Source: Annona cherimola (taxonomy: Eukaryota > Streptophyta > Magnoliopsida > Magnoliales > Annonaceae). From it: a stretch of DNA of 64,000 bases. Within the stretch, counting starts at the first letter, position 1, and each line of letters starts with the position of its first letter. Where the stretch lies: NCBI GenBank assembly GCA_030490835.1, contig CM059975.1:32768133-32832132 (forward strand). Reading direction: 5' to 3'. The position numbers were made by a program, and so were the translations under genes. Below, in pieces: positions 1-10,735 of this stretch. Under the pieces are notes generated by a model that did not search any database, had not been told where the DNA came from, and saw nothing but the letters and a program-made list of their open reading frames with translations.

Positions 1-1
1 G

Positions 2-3000
2 GAAATGAAGTATCAGGAAAGAGTAATGTTGATTTATGATGGCCTTCATTATGATGCATTAGCTGTACGTTACTTCTTATGCTGTTTTTCTTATTTTCAG
101 CAAATGAATTTCCTTTGGTATTACTTAACATAGCTTCCATTTACAAGAGAGGCTATCGGTCAAGGAAGATTACCTACAGTCGCTTTTGTTATGATTTTAA
201 TTTTTATTTCTTGTATCGTCAAGATGTCTCCCTTTGATGGAGCCCCAGAAGAGTTTGACCAAACAATCTTTCCTATACAAAAAGATCGTACCATTGGAGC
301 AGTTGATAGGCATGCTCTTAATCTTGTTAAGGATGCACAGAGGTAAGGGCTTCTATCACTTGCAAGAAGGTTTTGCTTCTGCACCACTTTTAAGATTTTT
401 CTCTTATATGGTTAGGCTGTTTTTACTTTGCATGTGCTTACTTCTAATCTATGAATTGTCATATCTAGAATCACTAGGGTTAGGCGTGCAACTTAGGTTG
501 GGTTGAGTGCGAACCTGAAAAAGTGTAGGGTTAGAATTTGCCTTTTTAGAACTTGAGTCCAAAGAACTCGAACCCAAAAACTGGGTTTTTAAATAAGGTT
601 AGGATCAAGGTTCAAGCGAGCTCGATTTTCATTTTTATATATAATGTAAAAGATACTATATTTATACTATCTAAACAATGTTCTTAATTTTTGTGTAGTT
701 TATGTTATTTGTATGTATGTTTGGATAGATATTTGTTATGTTAAAATTATATTACAGATAAATTATATTATTTTCATTTACATCTATTTTATATTTATAT
801 CATTTATTTTTGAGTTTATTAATTTTCTTCCTTTATTTTGAAATGCTAATTTTCTGGAAATATATCATTACTATATTTTTTTAAAAATTATTTATGCAAT
901 GTATTATTATTATTATTATTATTATTATTTCTTACATAATTTGTTTTCATTGAATATTTATATGAAATTTTAGACTTGTCACTATTAAATCAAATTAAAA
1001 TTTGTCAACTCGAATTTCTACTCAATACTCAACTCGAACCCGATTTTCATAAATAGGGTCGAGGTTTAATTTTTATAAATAGGATTAGGGTTAGGGTTGA
1101 GGCGAGCTCAAGTTTCATGAGCTCGAGTTATACTCCAAACCAGGGTATTATTTCAGGCCTTCCAAAGTCCAGTGCAATAGTCCATTTCAGCTGAAGGTAT
1201 TGGTCCAGTTTCTCCACTATTGCAGGCTTGGTCCATCCATATTGATTGCTCTGATGATGATGGGAATGATGCTTATGCGGATAGAAATATTAAGCCGAAG
1301 TATTTTTCTCTATAGGTATTGTCCAGGCCAACTCTTGTGCACTAGATGATTGAGGATGTGCCCCTCGGTTTTAAGGTGGTTGATACCCACAGAATGTGTC
1401 TTGTAATATCTCATACTCGAGCAACTGTTGAAGCAATTCAGTTCTTGCAATAGCATCTTGGAAGTCACCATGTTGCTGGATGTTCTTTCCTCATATGAAT
1501 TTCTAGCAACCTACGACACCTGCTTTTGCATGTGGGTTTTGGGTATTGTTACTTTGATGTGGACGGTATCCTCAGAAATATAATCTATCTTATGAATTGA
1601 AAATCATAATGAATTTCATGTAGTTAGAGCTGCTTTCCTGGGAAATATAATTTCTTTTATGAATTTAGAGTTATGATGAAATGCTTTGTAGATGGGTTCC
1701 TAAATAGGCAATCATTATACGACATTATGCATTCATTAACTGTCAATTGCATGATCCAGTGGAGGTCATATGGGAACTTCTCTTAAAGAACTTTTTATCA
1801 AAGTCAGGCATTTCTAGTCCCAGAGGTTTATTCAAGGTGTTCGGTGGAAATGTGTCTTATCAAGCTATTTTCCATGAACACATGAACATTTAAGGCGTCA
1901 GAATTCTTGTGAGTCATACAGTCTGCATGTCTCATTGCATCCAATATATGATGGTCATGTAGCATGGCAGTTGGTTGTTGTTGCATTGGGGAGAGCTGTA
2001 TAAGGTGATGAATGATGAGATCAGTACTTTCTAGAATCAATTTTGGATAAGGCCATTAGGAGAAATCTTCATGAGGCATTACTGCGGGCTTTAGTTTTCA
2101 TCTTTTGTTCACTCCTTTATTCTAGTCAAATCCTATCTTAGCAATTAACACAAGAAATGCAACTGGGAAGCATGTATTACTAGATTTCCGGTAGTCTGAT
2201 TGTTTAGCTTTGAAGGGAAGAGGATCTAGCAGTTGACTTGCTTTTACAGTTATCTGAACGTAGATAATTCATAACTTTTTTTAAATATTATTTTGGGTGC
2301 TTTTAATGGATCTCCATTTGAATTCTGTGAAATTAATAGATCCTTGCCAAGGATGATCCTTGATTCCTTTACTATCTATGGTGTTTCTGGAAAGTCTGGA
2401 TCTTGTCAAGATTTAGATAATGGGTTATGGGCTACGCTTCTATGAAACCCGTCTTCTATGTAACCCCCTTTATATTAGCTGTAAGGTTTGTTTGGTAAAC
2501 CGTAAAAATCGGTGGGAAAAGTTGAAGTGTAAATAAAATAAAAAAAAGACAAATGACACTAATAACTGTGGGGAAAAAGTTTTCCCACTTGTTGGTAGGG
2601 AAGGAAAAAGGATCTAGAGTCTGCCACACATCGTTGTCTCAACGCTGATGTGGGATAAAGTTAACAGTTGGCTGATCATATTTTCTCCTCTAAGCGCCAA
2701 TGTGGGATGAAGCAAATGGTCAGCTGGTCAATGGAAAATACTGGTGAGAATGAAACCCCATGGTGGGAAAGCACTGACACTGAACTACAATCGTTGGAAT
2801 TATTGGTTGTTACATAGCATGCATATGATCAGAGAATTAAGCACTTAGTTACCTGTCATTTAATTTCACATTATTTGCTAATGCTTAGAATTATTCTCAT
2901 TGGAAGTTCACAAATTACATTGTTTTAAGGAGTGTAAAGCAAATTCTTGATGTACACGTTAACAAGAACTTTTACCACGACCTGCAATCACACAAATTAA

Positions 3001-6000
3001 TAACTGTTTTCTGGGCATCTTTACCATGTGTTTCAATCATAAAGATCAATCACTATCTTTTCCTCCTCTTTAGGTTTCACAATTCTGAAGTAATCATTGA
3101 AAGCTGCGCCTATCTTTATGCAGTTATTGAAAGATTGGTAATAAGCACTCCAGAATCAATAACCCTGTGCATGTGCTGCTATGAATCGCAAATACTAGGC
3201 ATGCTAAAAAAAAAAAAAAAAAAGTCATACCTTTGAAGTAATCATTGAAAGCTGTGCCTATCTTTTTGCAGTTATTGAAAGATTGGTAATAAGCACTCCA
3301 GAATCAATTACCCCGTGCATGTGCTGCCATGAATCGCAAATACTAGGCATGCTAAAAATTTTTTTTTTAAAAAAAAGACGTACCGTTGAGCCATCTTCAG
3401 TTCCGTTCATAAAATAATAGTGTCACTTTTTAAACACTTTAGACTATCAACCTTCACCAAGTATAAAATAGTCTCACTGCGAAGAAGTGAAATAGTTTAG
3501 AATCGTAACACAATGATAGAGTAAAGAAAGATTAGTTCAAGTGAACCTAATTGTTGAATCCAAATCATGGGTTCATCTTACTTACCTTAGCTGAAATGGT
3601 TTATATTATAAGTGGTTGATGATGAGCAAAAGATCGAATGATATTTGAGGATACTAACATTCTTAAGTGAGTACATTTTTTGGATTATCAATCATTGTAT
3701 GTGGTTTCTTAATTGAACATTAAGCTATACAAAGATTCTAGAAGAATTTCAATCAAGATCATAAATTCTAGAAATCTATAGGAAATAGTGTAGTCTTATA
3801 GAAGATGTGAGATCATCAATCTTCTCAGATCATCGATCTTATCAAGTGATTGAAATAATTTGTGTTTCACTCACCTTAATAAAATATACAAAGAGTGTTC
3901 AAAGCATCAGATTGAAATTTTATTAAGAGTGTGTTTGGGAAACGATAAAACTTTCGAATGAAAAATTTTTGGTATAAAAGTTTTCCAAATGAAAGAAAGT
4001 AATATGATATGATATGATAGGGGTAATGATGAGGAATAAAGAGAATCAAGTTAAAATAGATAGATTAGTTGTATGGATAGTTGTGTAGAAATGATTGAAA
4101 AGTAAGTTAGTTTGTACAGGAAGTGTGAAGAAATAATTAAAAACTAGGATAGTTGTGGAGAGTGAAACATTTTATCTTGAAACAAACAACCCTAAATTTG
4201 GGAGCATTCAAGGTGATTATTGAGTTTGTAGAAGATGTATCAAAGCTAGCTCTAAAGATTTGTAAAAGAAGCAGGACACCCTCAATCCATGATTTTAAAT
4301 TCCAAATTTTCTAGAGTTCCTTTGGTGAAATTAAAGATTCCTAAGTTCAATTGGATTGCTTGAGAAGGTTCATTACAAGTTTCTTGCAAATTGGATCGCC
4401 AAAAGACTTTCATCATGTTTGCAGAAGATGCTTCCAAAAGCCTAGCCAATTCAAACTTGCCTTCCATTAATCGTATCTAGTGATTTCAGAAAGAGAGAAG
4501 CAATGGTAAAAATGCATTTAACATTGTGATAGCCTTGAGAACTATATAGAGTTTAATATAATAGAGTGGAGAGCCGAATCCCACATCTAAAAGGAGAGTT
4601 CCTAGAAGTTTAAAAAGTGGGTCTTAGGCTAAATATGGATGATGTGTTTTAAAATCGTACAACTGAGCTACCAAGCCAAAGCAATAATATCACACTGTAG
4701 GACCTAGGACCTCAGTCTGTTTTCTAAGTTTGACCCGTGTTAGAGATACTACTTAAGTTAGTCGGATATGGATTGTTGCAAATGGTATCAGAGCACAACC
4801 CTCTCTAGTAGATGTGGTTCGAGCACAAATCAGGGCTATAAGTAGAAGTCCAGAATTATAGTTCGAGGATGAACGAGGCGAAAGCTGGTGAACTAGTGAT
4901 GACCTTGAGAACTACAGAGGATAGATTGCCTAATATAGTATAGAACTGAATCCCACATCAAAAAAGGGAGAGAATTCTTGATGATTTAAGAAGTGAATCT
5001 TTTTTTTTTTTTTGATGTCCCTTTAATAAGTGAATCTTATGTTAAGTACAGTGTTTCACATTTTAAAACGGTGTGATTGAGCTTCCAGGCTTAAAGTAGA
5101 TAATGTCGTACTATAGGATTTGGGTTTGTCCAAGGCCATTGATTTGCTTTTCCATCCTTAAAAGTGTAATTTGTGAACTTCCAGTGGAGAGTAATTCTAG
5201 GCATTAGAATGTAATATGAAATTAAACATGACATGTACCAACAATGCTTAATTTTTTAAGCTTATGCATGCTGTATAACAACCAATGATTCCAACACTCG
5301 TAGTTCAGTGCCGCTGATTTCCATCATGGGGTTTCATTCCCACCAGTATTTCCCACCGACTAGTTGACCGTTTGATTCATGCCATGTTAGTGTTGGGAGT
5401 AGGACATATGACCGACACCATGTGCTTTATCCCATATCAGCATTAGGAGAACATATTACAAGGACTCCAAATCGTTTTTCCACCCTGCTAGCAAGTGGGG
5501 TAAATTTTTTATTTTTTTTTTTGCACTATCGTTAATGTCATTTGCTTTTTTTTTTTTTTTACTCAAATGTTTTTTTCCCTTTTTTTTTATAACAAATGAT
5601 CGAACTCTTTTTTTTTCTGTTTATCAATGATTTTTAATCCATCCATCAGCAAGGAAGCATGATTCACCTGTGCGCAGAGAGCATTTTCTGAAGTTATCTT
5701 CTTGTAATTGAGTTTTGATTACTTTGGCTAGATTGTGACTGGCATGGATGATGCCAAATGACATAAGACTGTATTGAATCTATGGATGGTGGACCCATTA
5801 CTTGGTGCATTTATTCTCATATGGCTACCTATTTTAGAGGCATGCAAACTGTTCTAGACATAGTGTGGTTTCTGTGCTGTGGTCATTATTGTTGTTTATG
5901 ATTTGAACATTTGAATTATTTTGTAACTATTGAATTGTACAATTCAAATTACATGCATCCACTGTTGTACTTGGTTGAAGTTTGAGCTGACACCGTCCAA

Positions 6001-9000
6001 CTTAATGACTCTGCTTATATGGATTATGGAATAATTCTTTGTGACATGGCAAGATGAGTTAAATGTGAAATTCAGTGTTGACTACGAACTTTAGCTTGAT
6101 ATATGTTGGGGAGGATCTCATACAATCATCATCATTATCATCATAAGTTGTTTCCTACCTTTGTGGGGGTTAGTTTCATGGATCTTGTTGTGTTATTTTT
6201 GACAATCATAAACTATGTTTTCAGTAATTTCTAGTGTTTTCATGTCTTGTTTAGTTCTATATATGGTTTTTTTTGTGTTTTTTTTTATTCTCTGACTATC
6301 TTCTATTCGAATAAACTCTTAACCCTTCTAATTTGTGTGATTTTAAGCTTTTGTTTAACATATCCAAAGCACCTTACTATGCTTTTCCTCATTTAATTAT
6401 CTATTAACTCTACTTTTATATTATCTCGGATTACTTTATTTCTAATTTTATTTGTTTTGCCGCTTATCTACCTTAACATCTTCATTTTTGTTGCACTCAT
6501 TTTATGCTTATGTTATTTTTTAACTACCCAACATTCTGCCCTGTATAAAAAGTTGGTTTAATCAACTTCTTATACAATTTTTTTCTTTTAATTTAATTGA
6601 AACTGGACAACCATATAAAATTCCAATAGCACTTCACCATTCTTCCGTCTCGTTTAGATTTTATTTCTAATAACTTTCTTGATTTTCTCATTTTCTTGAA
6701 TTATTGATACTGAATACTGAAAGTGATTATTTGTCAGTACAAAATCTAAAATCTTAACCAATTTCTTGTCTTAGTGCTTGCTATTGTTAAAGTTGCATTT
6801 CATATATTTAATTTTTGTTTAACTAGTTTTAAAGGCAAGATTCTATAGTATCTTTCAACTTGTTTAATTTCAAGTTCACTCTTTTTTCATTTATTAGGAC
6901 TTTATCATCCACAAATAATATGCACTAAGCTATTTCTTCTTAAAATGTCTAGTAAATTTATCTATAACTAAAGTGAAAAGATAAGAACTTAAGACTATGC
7001 CTTGATGCAAACTTATTGCCTTTGAAAAATCAATTGTATCTCTACTCATTGTCTTTACAGTTGTTATAGGAGTTATATCTTATATGATCCCCTGCTTTTT
7101 AGACTTGGGTAAGTACCCAAGTTACATTTGACCATGAGACCTTTTTTTATAATTTATATTTTCCACATGGATGTGTAGTACCTTTAAACATGCTCTTGAC
7201 CAAATATGTATATTTTTTATCTTTGAAAATAAAAATGCCCTTATTATAACCCATAGGGTATTTTTTTATTTTCAAAAATAAAAAATTAAGAGCGTGTTTG
7301 TTAATGAGTAAAAGTTGTCAAGTTAAAACTTTTCAATCTAAAACTTTTTCACTCTCCACAACTACCTTATTTTTTAATCATTTCTTCACATTTTTCTATA
7401 CAATTATCTTACTTTTCAATCATTTCTACACAACTACCCATATAACTAACCTATCTATTTTAACTTTATCCTATTTACTCTTTATCATTATTCCTATTAT
7501 ATCACATCATTTGATAACTTCTACTCTCTACAACTTTTCATCAAAAGTTCTATTCATTCCCAAACACACCCTAAAAGAAATCCCAAAATGCAAAATTTGG
7601 TTACTTGAAGGAAAAAAAAATAGGTCCCATACCTAAGTTGCGTCTAGATGCATGGGATCATGACCCTTGTTATAGTCTCATATATGTCTAATAACATTAA
7701 TATATCTAGTAATTCTTTTAAGAACCGTATCATATGCTTTTGTAAATTAGGAAGCATTTTGGAATTGGTAATTGGTGGGAATGAATTGAAATGGGAATAA
7801 AGTGGGAAAAAATTGGGTAGTTTTATGAAAAGATATTAGAAAATGATTGAAATATAATAGTAAAAAGGAAAACAATATGATAGTTAGGTATTTACTGCAG
7901 TAAATACCCTTTGACTCTCACCATTCTATTCCATTCCCATGTGTTTGCTGAATGCTATTCCTTAATGAAAATCATATGCAGTTTATTTTTCTTCTCTCTA
8001 AACTACTCTCTAGTCTAGACTTCTCAAATAATTGTCTACTTAAGAGGATGACTTTTAGTTGTTGATCTTTCTGTCATAACAAAATTAAATTGATTTTCAA
8101 AGACATTTGCTTCTCGTTTTGATCTTTGTTCAACCAAACTTTCCTATATGGCTTCATTATATGACTTATTAATTTTATTCTTAATTTGTACAAGTTTGAA
8201 TATGTCCTTTATTTTTGCAAATTGTTACCATAGTACTTTTTCTCTATTCATTTGTTATCATTTTTGTTTTTATAATCTTATTCAAGAAGCTCGTTAGCCA
8301 ATTTATACCTATTTCTCTAGTGTGCTTCTGCACCTCAATTGATATCTTATCTAGACTTAATGATTTTTCTATTATCATTTTTAGGCTTACTTTCTTTAGA
8401 AACTCGAATTTTTGGAAAATATCTAATATTTCTATCTTTTTTTACATTTGATCGTATCTCATAGCAATGTGTACTGCTAAATAATTCAACAACAAACTGT
8501 TAGCCAAAAAATAAAAAATAAAAAAAAGGTAACAGTCATATCAGTAGGCTCTGGATAGCAACGTTTTTGCTGAGATCAGCTTATGCTATGCGCAGAAAGG
8601 CATCCATCTTTTAATGCATTATTGCATGCTTGTGGTGCTCTCTTTGTACTGAACGTAGAGCATAACCAGGTGCTTTATGTACACTTTTGTAGATACCACG
8701 TTGATTGCAACCTACCTCTGGAATCCATGCCGTTTGCTTGACTGATAATGAAAGTTTCTTGGCTTAGATGATTCCCATGTTCACTGATCAAAGCTGTATT
8801 TTCTGTCTGCACCAGGAAGAGGGATTACACTGACACTTCCAATTTCACTTTGCGCTGTGGAGTATGCCAGACTGGCCTGATAGGCCAGAAGGTAATACAA
8901 GCAACCCCATTAACATCTAAAGAATCCTTAAGGTTTGTTGGTGTTAGCTTTGATCCAGCTTGTTTGGAAATTTCCTCTGGAAATTGCAGGAGGCTGTTGA

Positions 9001-9046
9001 ACATGCACAGGCAACTGGTCATGTAAACTTTCAAGAATACCGGTAA
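2..9046 (+). CDS. OTU-type deubiquitinase (OTU1/YOD1-like), C-terminal exons; 5' part outside window
   Basis: Four exons join in frame: 2-64, 224-342, 8816-8891 and 8990-9046 (stop TAA 9044-9046). Each boundary has GT/AG, and the split codon at 342/8816 restores an Arg. The product is the last ~105 residues of an OTU cysteine protease that removes ubiquitin, as in the yeast OTU1 / human YOD1 / plant OTU2 group. Exon 1 holds YDGLHYDALA, whose His is the family's catalytic histidine. Exon 2 has the conserved stretch around GAPEEFDQTIFP. Exons 3-4 encode a terminal C2H2 zinc finger (CGVC in exon 3, then HAQATGH) and end at NFQEYR, the usual C-terminus. The catalytic Cys and N-terminal domain must lie left of position 1. 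No disruption is visible in this part. The family acts on ubiquitin chains, often with p97/Cdc48, but the partner is inferred from homologues only. Confidence 0.93.
478..1140. repeat. Degenerate AT-rich repeat with GAGCTCG-type ends
   Basis: Two related blocks, about 575-640 and 1060-1125, share a diverged core (TTATAAATAGG... then GGCGAGCTC, ending TTTCAT). A run of ATT triplets lies between them. It looks like an old, unclassified element inside the OTU intron. No coding signal is seen. Confidence 0.3.
902..929. repeat. (ATT)n microsatellite
   Basis: About nine uninterrupted ATT/TAT triplets. Confidence 0.9.
1141..2430 (+). pseudogene. Unassigned, possibly degraded coding fragment
   Basis: Around 1340-1590 the + strand reads as short protein-like stretches (for example MIEDVPLGFKVVDTHRMC and HLLLHVGFGY) broken by stops at close intervals. 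The base composition is less AT-rich than the flanks. I do not recognise the source. It could be a captured gene fragment, or plain intron sequence that reads well by chance. Confidence 0.2.
2430..2466. repeat. Isolated terminus of the GCTTCTATG repeat family
   Basis: GCTTCTATGAAAC followed by TTCTATGTAACCCCC matches, in reverse complement, the ends of the ~500-bp elements at 11905-12394 and 20655-21172, but no body is attached. It could be a deletion remnant or an excision footprint. Confidence 0.4.
3088..3355. repeat. Two-copy tandem duplication (~150-bp period)
   Basis: The block 3088-3205 (AGTAATCATTGAAAGCTG ... AATACTAGGCATGCTAAAA) recurs at 3238-3355 with a few substitutions. A poly-A tract separates the copies, so the unit probably ended in an A-run. 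Confidence 0.85.
3927..4192 (-). mobile_element. Tourist/PIF-type MITE, family 1 copy (inverted)
   Basis: The terminal repeat GAGTGTGTTTGGG pairs with CAAACAACCC at the other end, with TAA flanking both sides. Relative to the four other copies in this window (7290, 15725, 21616, 23663) it is reverse-complemented. No coding capacity. The TAA duplication and TIR style are those of PIF/Harbinger MITEs. Confidence 0.75.
4527..5136 (+). mobile_element. TRIM (miniature LTR retrotransposon)
   Basis: LTRs 4527-4780 and 4897-5136 share TTGAGAACTA, CCCACATC and TTTTAAAA-CG blocks. Immediately after the left LTR is TGGTATCAGAGC (4783-4794), the initiator-Met tRNA primer site, followed by only ~100 bp of internal sequence. 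CATTG occurs on both sides (4522-4526 and 5137-5141) as a 5-bp TSD. There is no ORF, so it must have moved with another element's proteins. It is nested in the 3.1-kb foldback element. The right LTR end is eroded and lacks a clear terminal CA. Confidence 0.75.
5001..5038 (-). mobile_element. Tiny 5'-truncated retroposon inside the TRIM 3' LTR
   Basis: A T-run plus GATGTCCCTTTAAT sits between two copies of AAGTGAATCTT. Read on the minus strand this is ~14 bp of body plus a poly(A) tail, flanked by an 11-bp TSD, which is the signature of target-primed insertion. Confidence 0.5.
5634..6114. other. Intron sequence without recognised features
   Basis: Unique-looking AT-rich intron DNA. No ORF, repeat or RNA gene was recognised. 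Confidence 0.5.
7290..7571 (+). mobile_element. Tourist/PIF-type MITE, family 1 copy
   Basis: TIR GAGCGTGTTTG at the left and CAAACACACCC at the right, with TAA on both sides (7287-7289 and 7572-7574). The body shares CTCTCCACAACTACC and CATTTCTACACAACTACC with the sister copies. It is nested in the truncated LINE. Confidence 0.85.
7750..7961. mobile_element. Short MITE with TTA target duplication
   Basis: Inserted in LINE sequence between TTA (7747-7749) and TTA (7962-7964). Removing it rejoins the LINE block seen intact near 51490. The ends GGAAGCATT and AATGCTATTCC are roughly complementary, and the middle has a perfect palindrome around CTGCAG. This is probably PIF/Harbinger-derived and is distinct from family 1. 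Confidence 0.6.
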
Positions 9047-9535
9047 TAGAATAGTGGAAAAAAAGAATAATTAGAAGATTGGTTGGTACTGGAACATTCT
9101 GATTTCAATTTCTGGTTTGTGAAAGAATAATCATGTCATTCCTTACACTACTGTTGTTGTTGCTGTATGTGATCTCAAAGTTGTCGATGTTCATTGTACC
9201 CTATTTGTTGTAACAGATTTGCGATTAAACCAAAAGCTTTTTAAATGTTTTCTGTTCTCCTTTTAAAGCCGTATTATAGAACACAGTCGCCTGGAATGCG
9301 TGGTTTTTCTAAAAGTTATTAGCTTTTAATCTCCCAAATCAATGCTGTTGAAACTGAATCGGACGAATTGGCCTAGGGACTGGTTTAACCGATTGTGAAA
9401 ATCAAATTAAACCGGTGTTAATAATTTCTATAAAATATACGTTAATAAAAACTTTAAGTTTATATTAGAAACAAGTTAAGCACATGCGGGTGTATTTAAT
9501 CATTCACCTAAAAATAATATCCTGATACTTTGCAC
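9047..9535 (+). other. 3' flank of the OTU gene
   Basis: It likely includes the 3' UTR. No canonical polyadenylation hexamer stands out, and no other feature was recognised. Confidence 0.4.
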
Positions 9536-9539
9536 TCGG

Positions 9540-9860
9540 GTGCACTTTAGTGTACTGAGGTGCAAAATTTTATTCTTTATTTTTAAATTTTTTATACGAC
9601 TGTTAATCTAAATGTATTTAATATGTGTTAAAATTTACCATTTTTTGGAGATTTGCAGATATTTTTTTAGATTGTTTACAAACAAGGGCATTTTAGTCAT
9701 TTAAAAATGACTAAGAATGCTCTTTTTAAAAAGTTTAAAAAATATCTACAAATTTTGAAAAATGGTAAAACTTGATGCATGTGTTAAATACATTTAGATT
9801 AAAAATTTTATAAAAAAATTTAGAAAAATAAAAAGGTTAAATTCGACTGGGCACTGAAAC
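9540..9860. mobile_element. Foldback MITE, family 2 copy
   Basis: Two ~140-bp arms are reverse complements around a centre near 9695 (GTCATTTAAAAATGAC). They share CTAAATGTATTTAA and ACCATTTTT blocks with elements at 24140, 24545, 25107 and 27445. The outer ends carry GTGCACT-like words. Non-coding. Confidence 0.65.
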
Positions 9861-9877
9861 TTCACATGAGTGCTTTT

Positions 9878-10165
9878 TTTGATTGGTATATAATTACATA
9901 TATCTCAACACATTTTTATACTGAAGATCAGAGACATTCTTATAAATCTGGGGACACACATAACATTCCAAAGAAATTTAGAAGACACAGCTTCCAACAG
10001 TCAACCGAGAGACCACATGTTCTCACACCCCCTCACCCGGGAGACCACATGCTCTCACACCTATTTGATGGGCCGAAATCTCGAATGGGATTCTAACCCA
10101 GACCACCGACCGCGCAACGCATCTTGCGCTGCTGTCGACAACCAACCGAGCTAGCCTCGGTTGGT
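9878..10165 (-). mobile_element. tRNA-derived SINE
   Basis: A 15-bp duplication CACATGAGTGCTTTT flanks it exactly (9863-9877 and 10166-10180). On the minus strand it begins with a pol III A box (GCTAGCTCGGTTGG near 10142-10155) and a B box (GGTTAGAATCC near 10087-10098), then a tRNA-unrelated body, ending at a T/A-rich tail at 9878. The spacing matches plant tRNA SINEs. An internal repeat of GAGACCACATG lies in the body. Confidence 0.9.
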
Positions 10166-10180
10166 CACATGAGTGCTTTT

Positions 10181-10735
10181 AATCGTTCACCTACAAACAA
10201 TGCAATAATTGAAATTGGAAGACCTTATGCAACATTTTACATTAATAGACCTAATGCAAAAGAAAGACACTTAAATATTGATTGATTAAAAAGAAAAGCC
10301 CTTTATAACTGGAATTGGAATCAGAATTTTCCATCCCTTTCAAGGATGGTTAACCCCTTCATGATTATAGAAAATATTACGGTTCGCTTGGCAATGGATT
10401 AGGGTAATTTCCTAATTAGGTAATTTAACATGGGCATTTGATATTAAGATTCCCTCTGTGGTTTTTGAGTAGACGTCTGAAATTCGTGGAAAGATTTACA
10501 AAGATGAAGAAAGAGAGGTGGTTGTGGGGATATCTATGCTACTCGGCTGCTGGAGTTCGATTGCTGGTGGAGGTCGCTGAGGAGGGAAGGAAGCTATGAA
10601 GAAGATGGGCTCAGAAAGAGAATCTGAAATGCCGACTTAGGTTGCTAGGGTGTTTTGAGGCATTAATATTCATGCAAACGAAAAAGTAAGACTTTACTTA
10701 AGCCGGCCTAAGTTGATCATCTTAGGTTTTTTTCA
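10181..10735. other. Unassigned spacer
   Basis: Between the SINE and the L1 fragment. About 10450-10660 is less AT-rich, but I recognise no domain in any frame. Confidence 0.4.

Larger units (their letters stand above)
2486..5633. mobile_element. 3.1-kb foldback (long inverted-repeat) DNA element
   Basis: The arms 2486-2955 and 5142-5633 are long imperfect reverse complements: the left arm has GAATGAAACCCCATG near 2750, and the right arm has CATGGGGTTTCATTC near 5325. Matches run from the AAATGACA block at the outer side to the AAGTTCACAAATTACA block at the inner side. The interior encodes nothing recognisable. It holds a tandem duplication, a MITE and a TRIM. The outer limits are approximate because they are poly-A/T rich. 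Confidence 0.7.
6127..8455 (-). pseudogene. 5'-truncated RTE-type LINE copy in the OTU intron
   Basis: Read on the minus strand this is the same family as the RTE at 39655-53658. Shared landmarks are the ATCATCATTATC-type 3' tail at 6127-6145, the block ending TTGCCTTTGA near 7020, and the RT block around 8215-8450. The flanks ATCTCATACAAT (6115-6126) and ATCTCATAGCAAT (8456-8468) look like a TSD. The reading frame is destroyed, and two MITEs (7290-7571, 7750-7961) sit within it. The 5' truncation falls in the RT region, as is usual for LINE copies. Confidence 0.75.
343..8815 (+). other. 8.5-kb intron of the OTU gene, filled with transposons
   Basis: The intron opens with GTAAGG after 342 and closes at CACCAG before 8816. 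Its two neighbours are 159 bp (65-223) and 98 bp (8892-8989). The excess length is explained largely by the foldback element, TRIM, RTE LINE and MITEs listed separately. No alternative exon was recognised in it. Confidence 0.85.

Noticed and set aside
1084..1102. Interstitial telomere-like AGGGTTAGGGTT
   Set aside because: There are only two units, within a degenerate repeat. No telomeric array.
10081..10165. tRNA gene on the minus strand
   Set aside because: The pol III boxes are there, but the cloverleaf is incomplete and the segment is the head of a SINE with target duplications.
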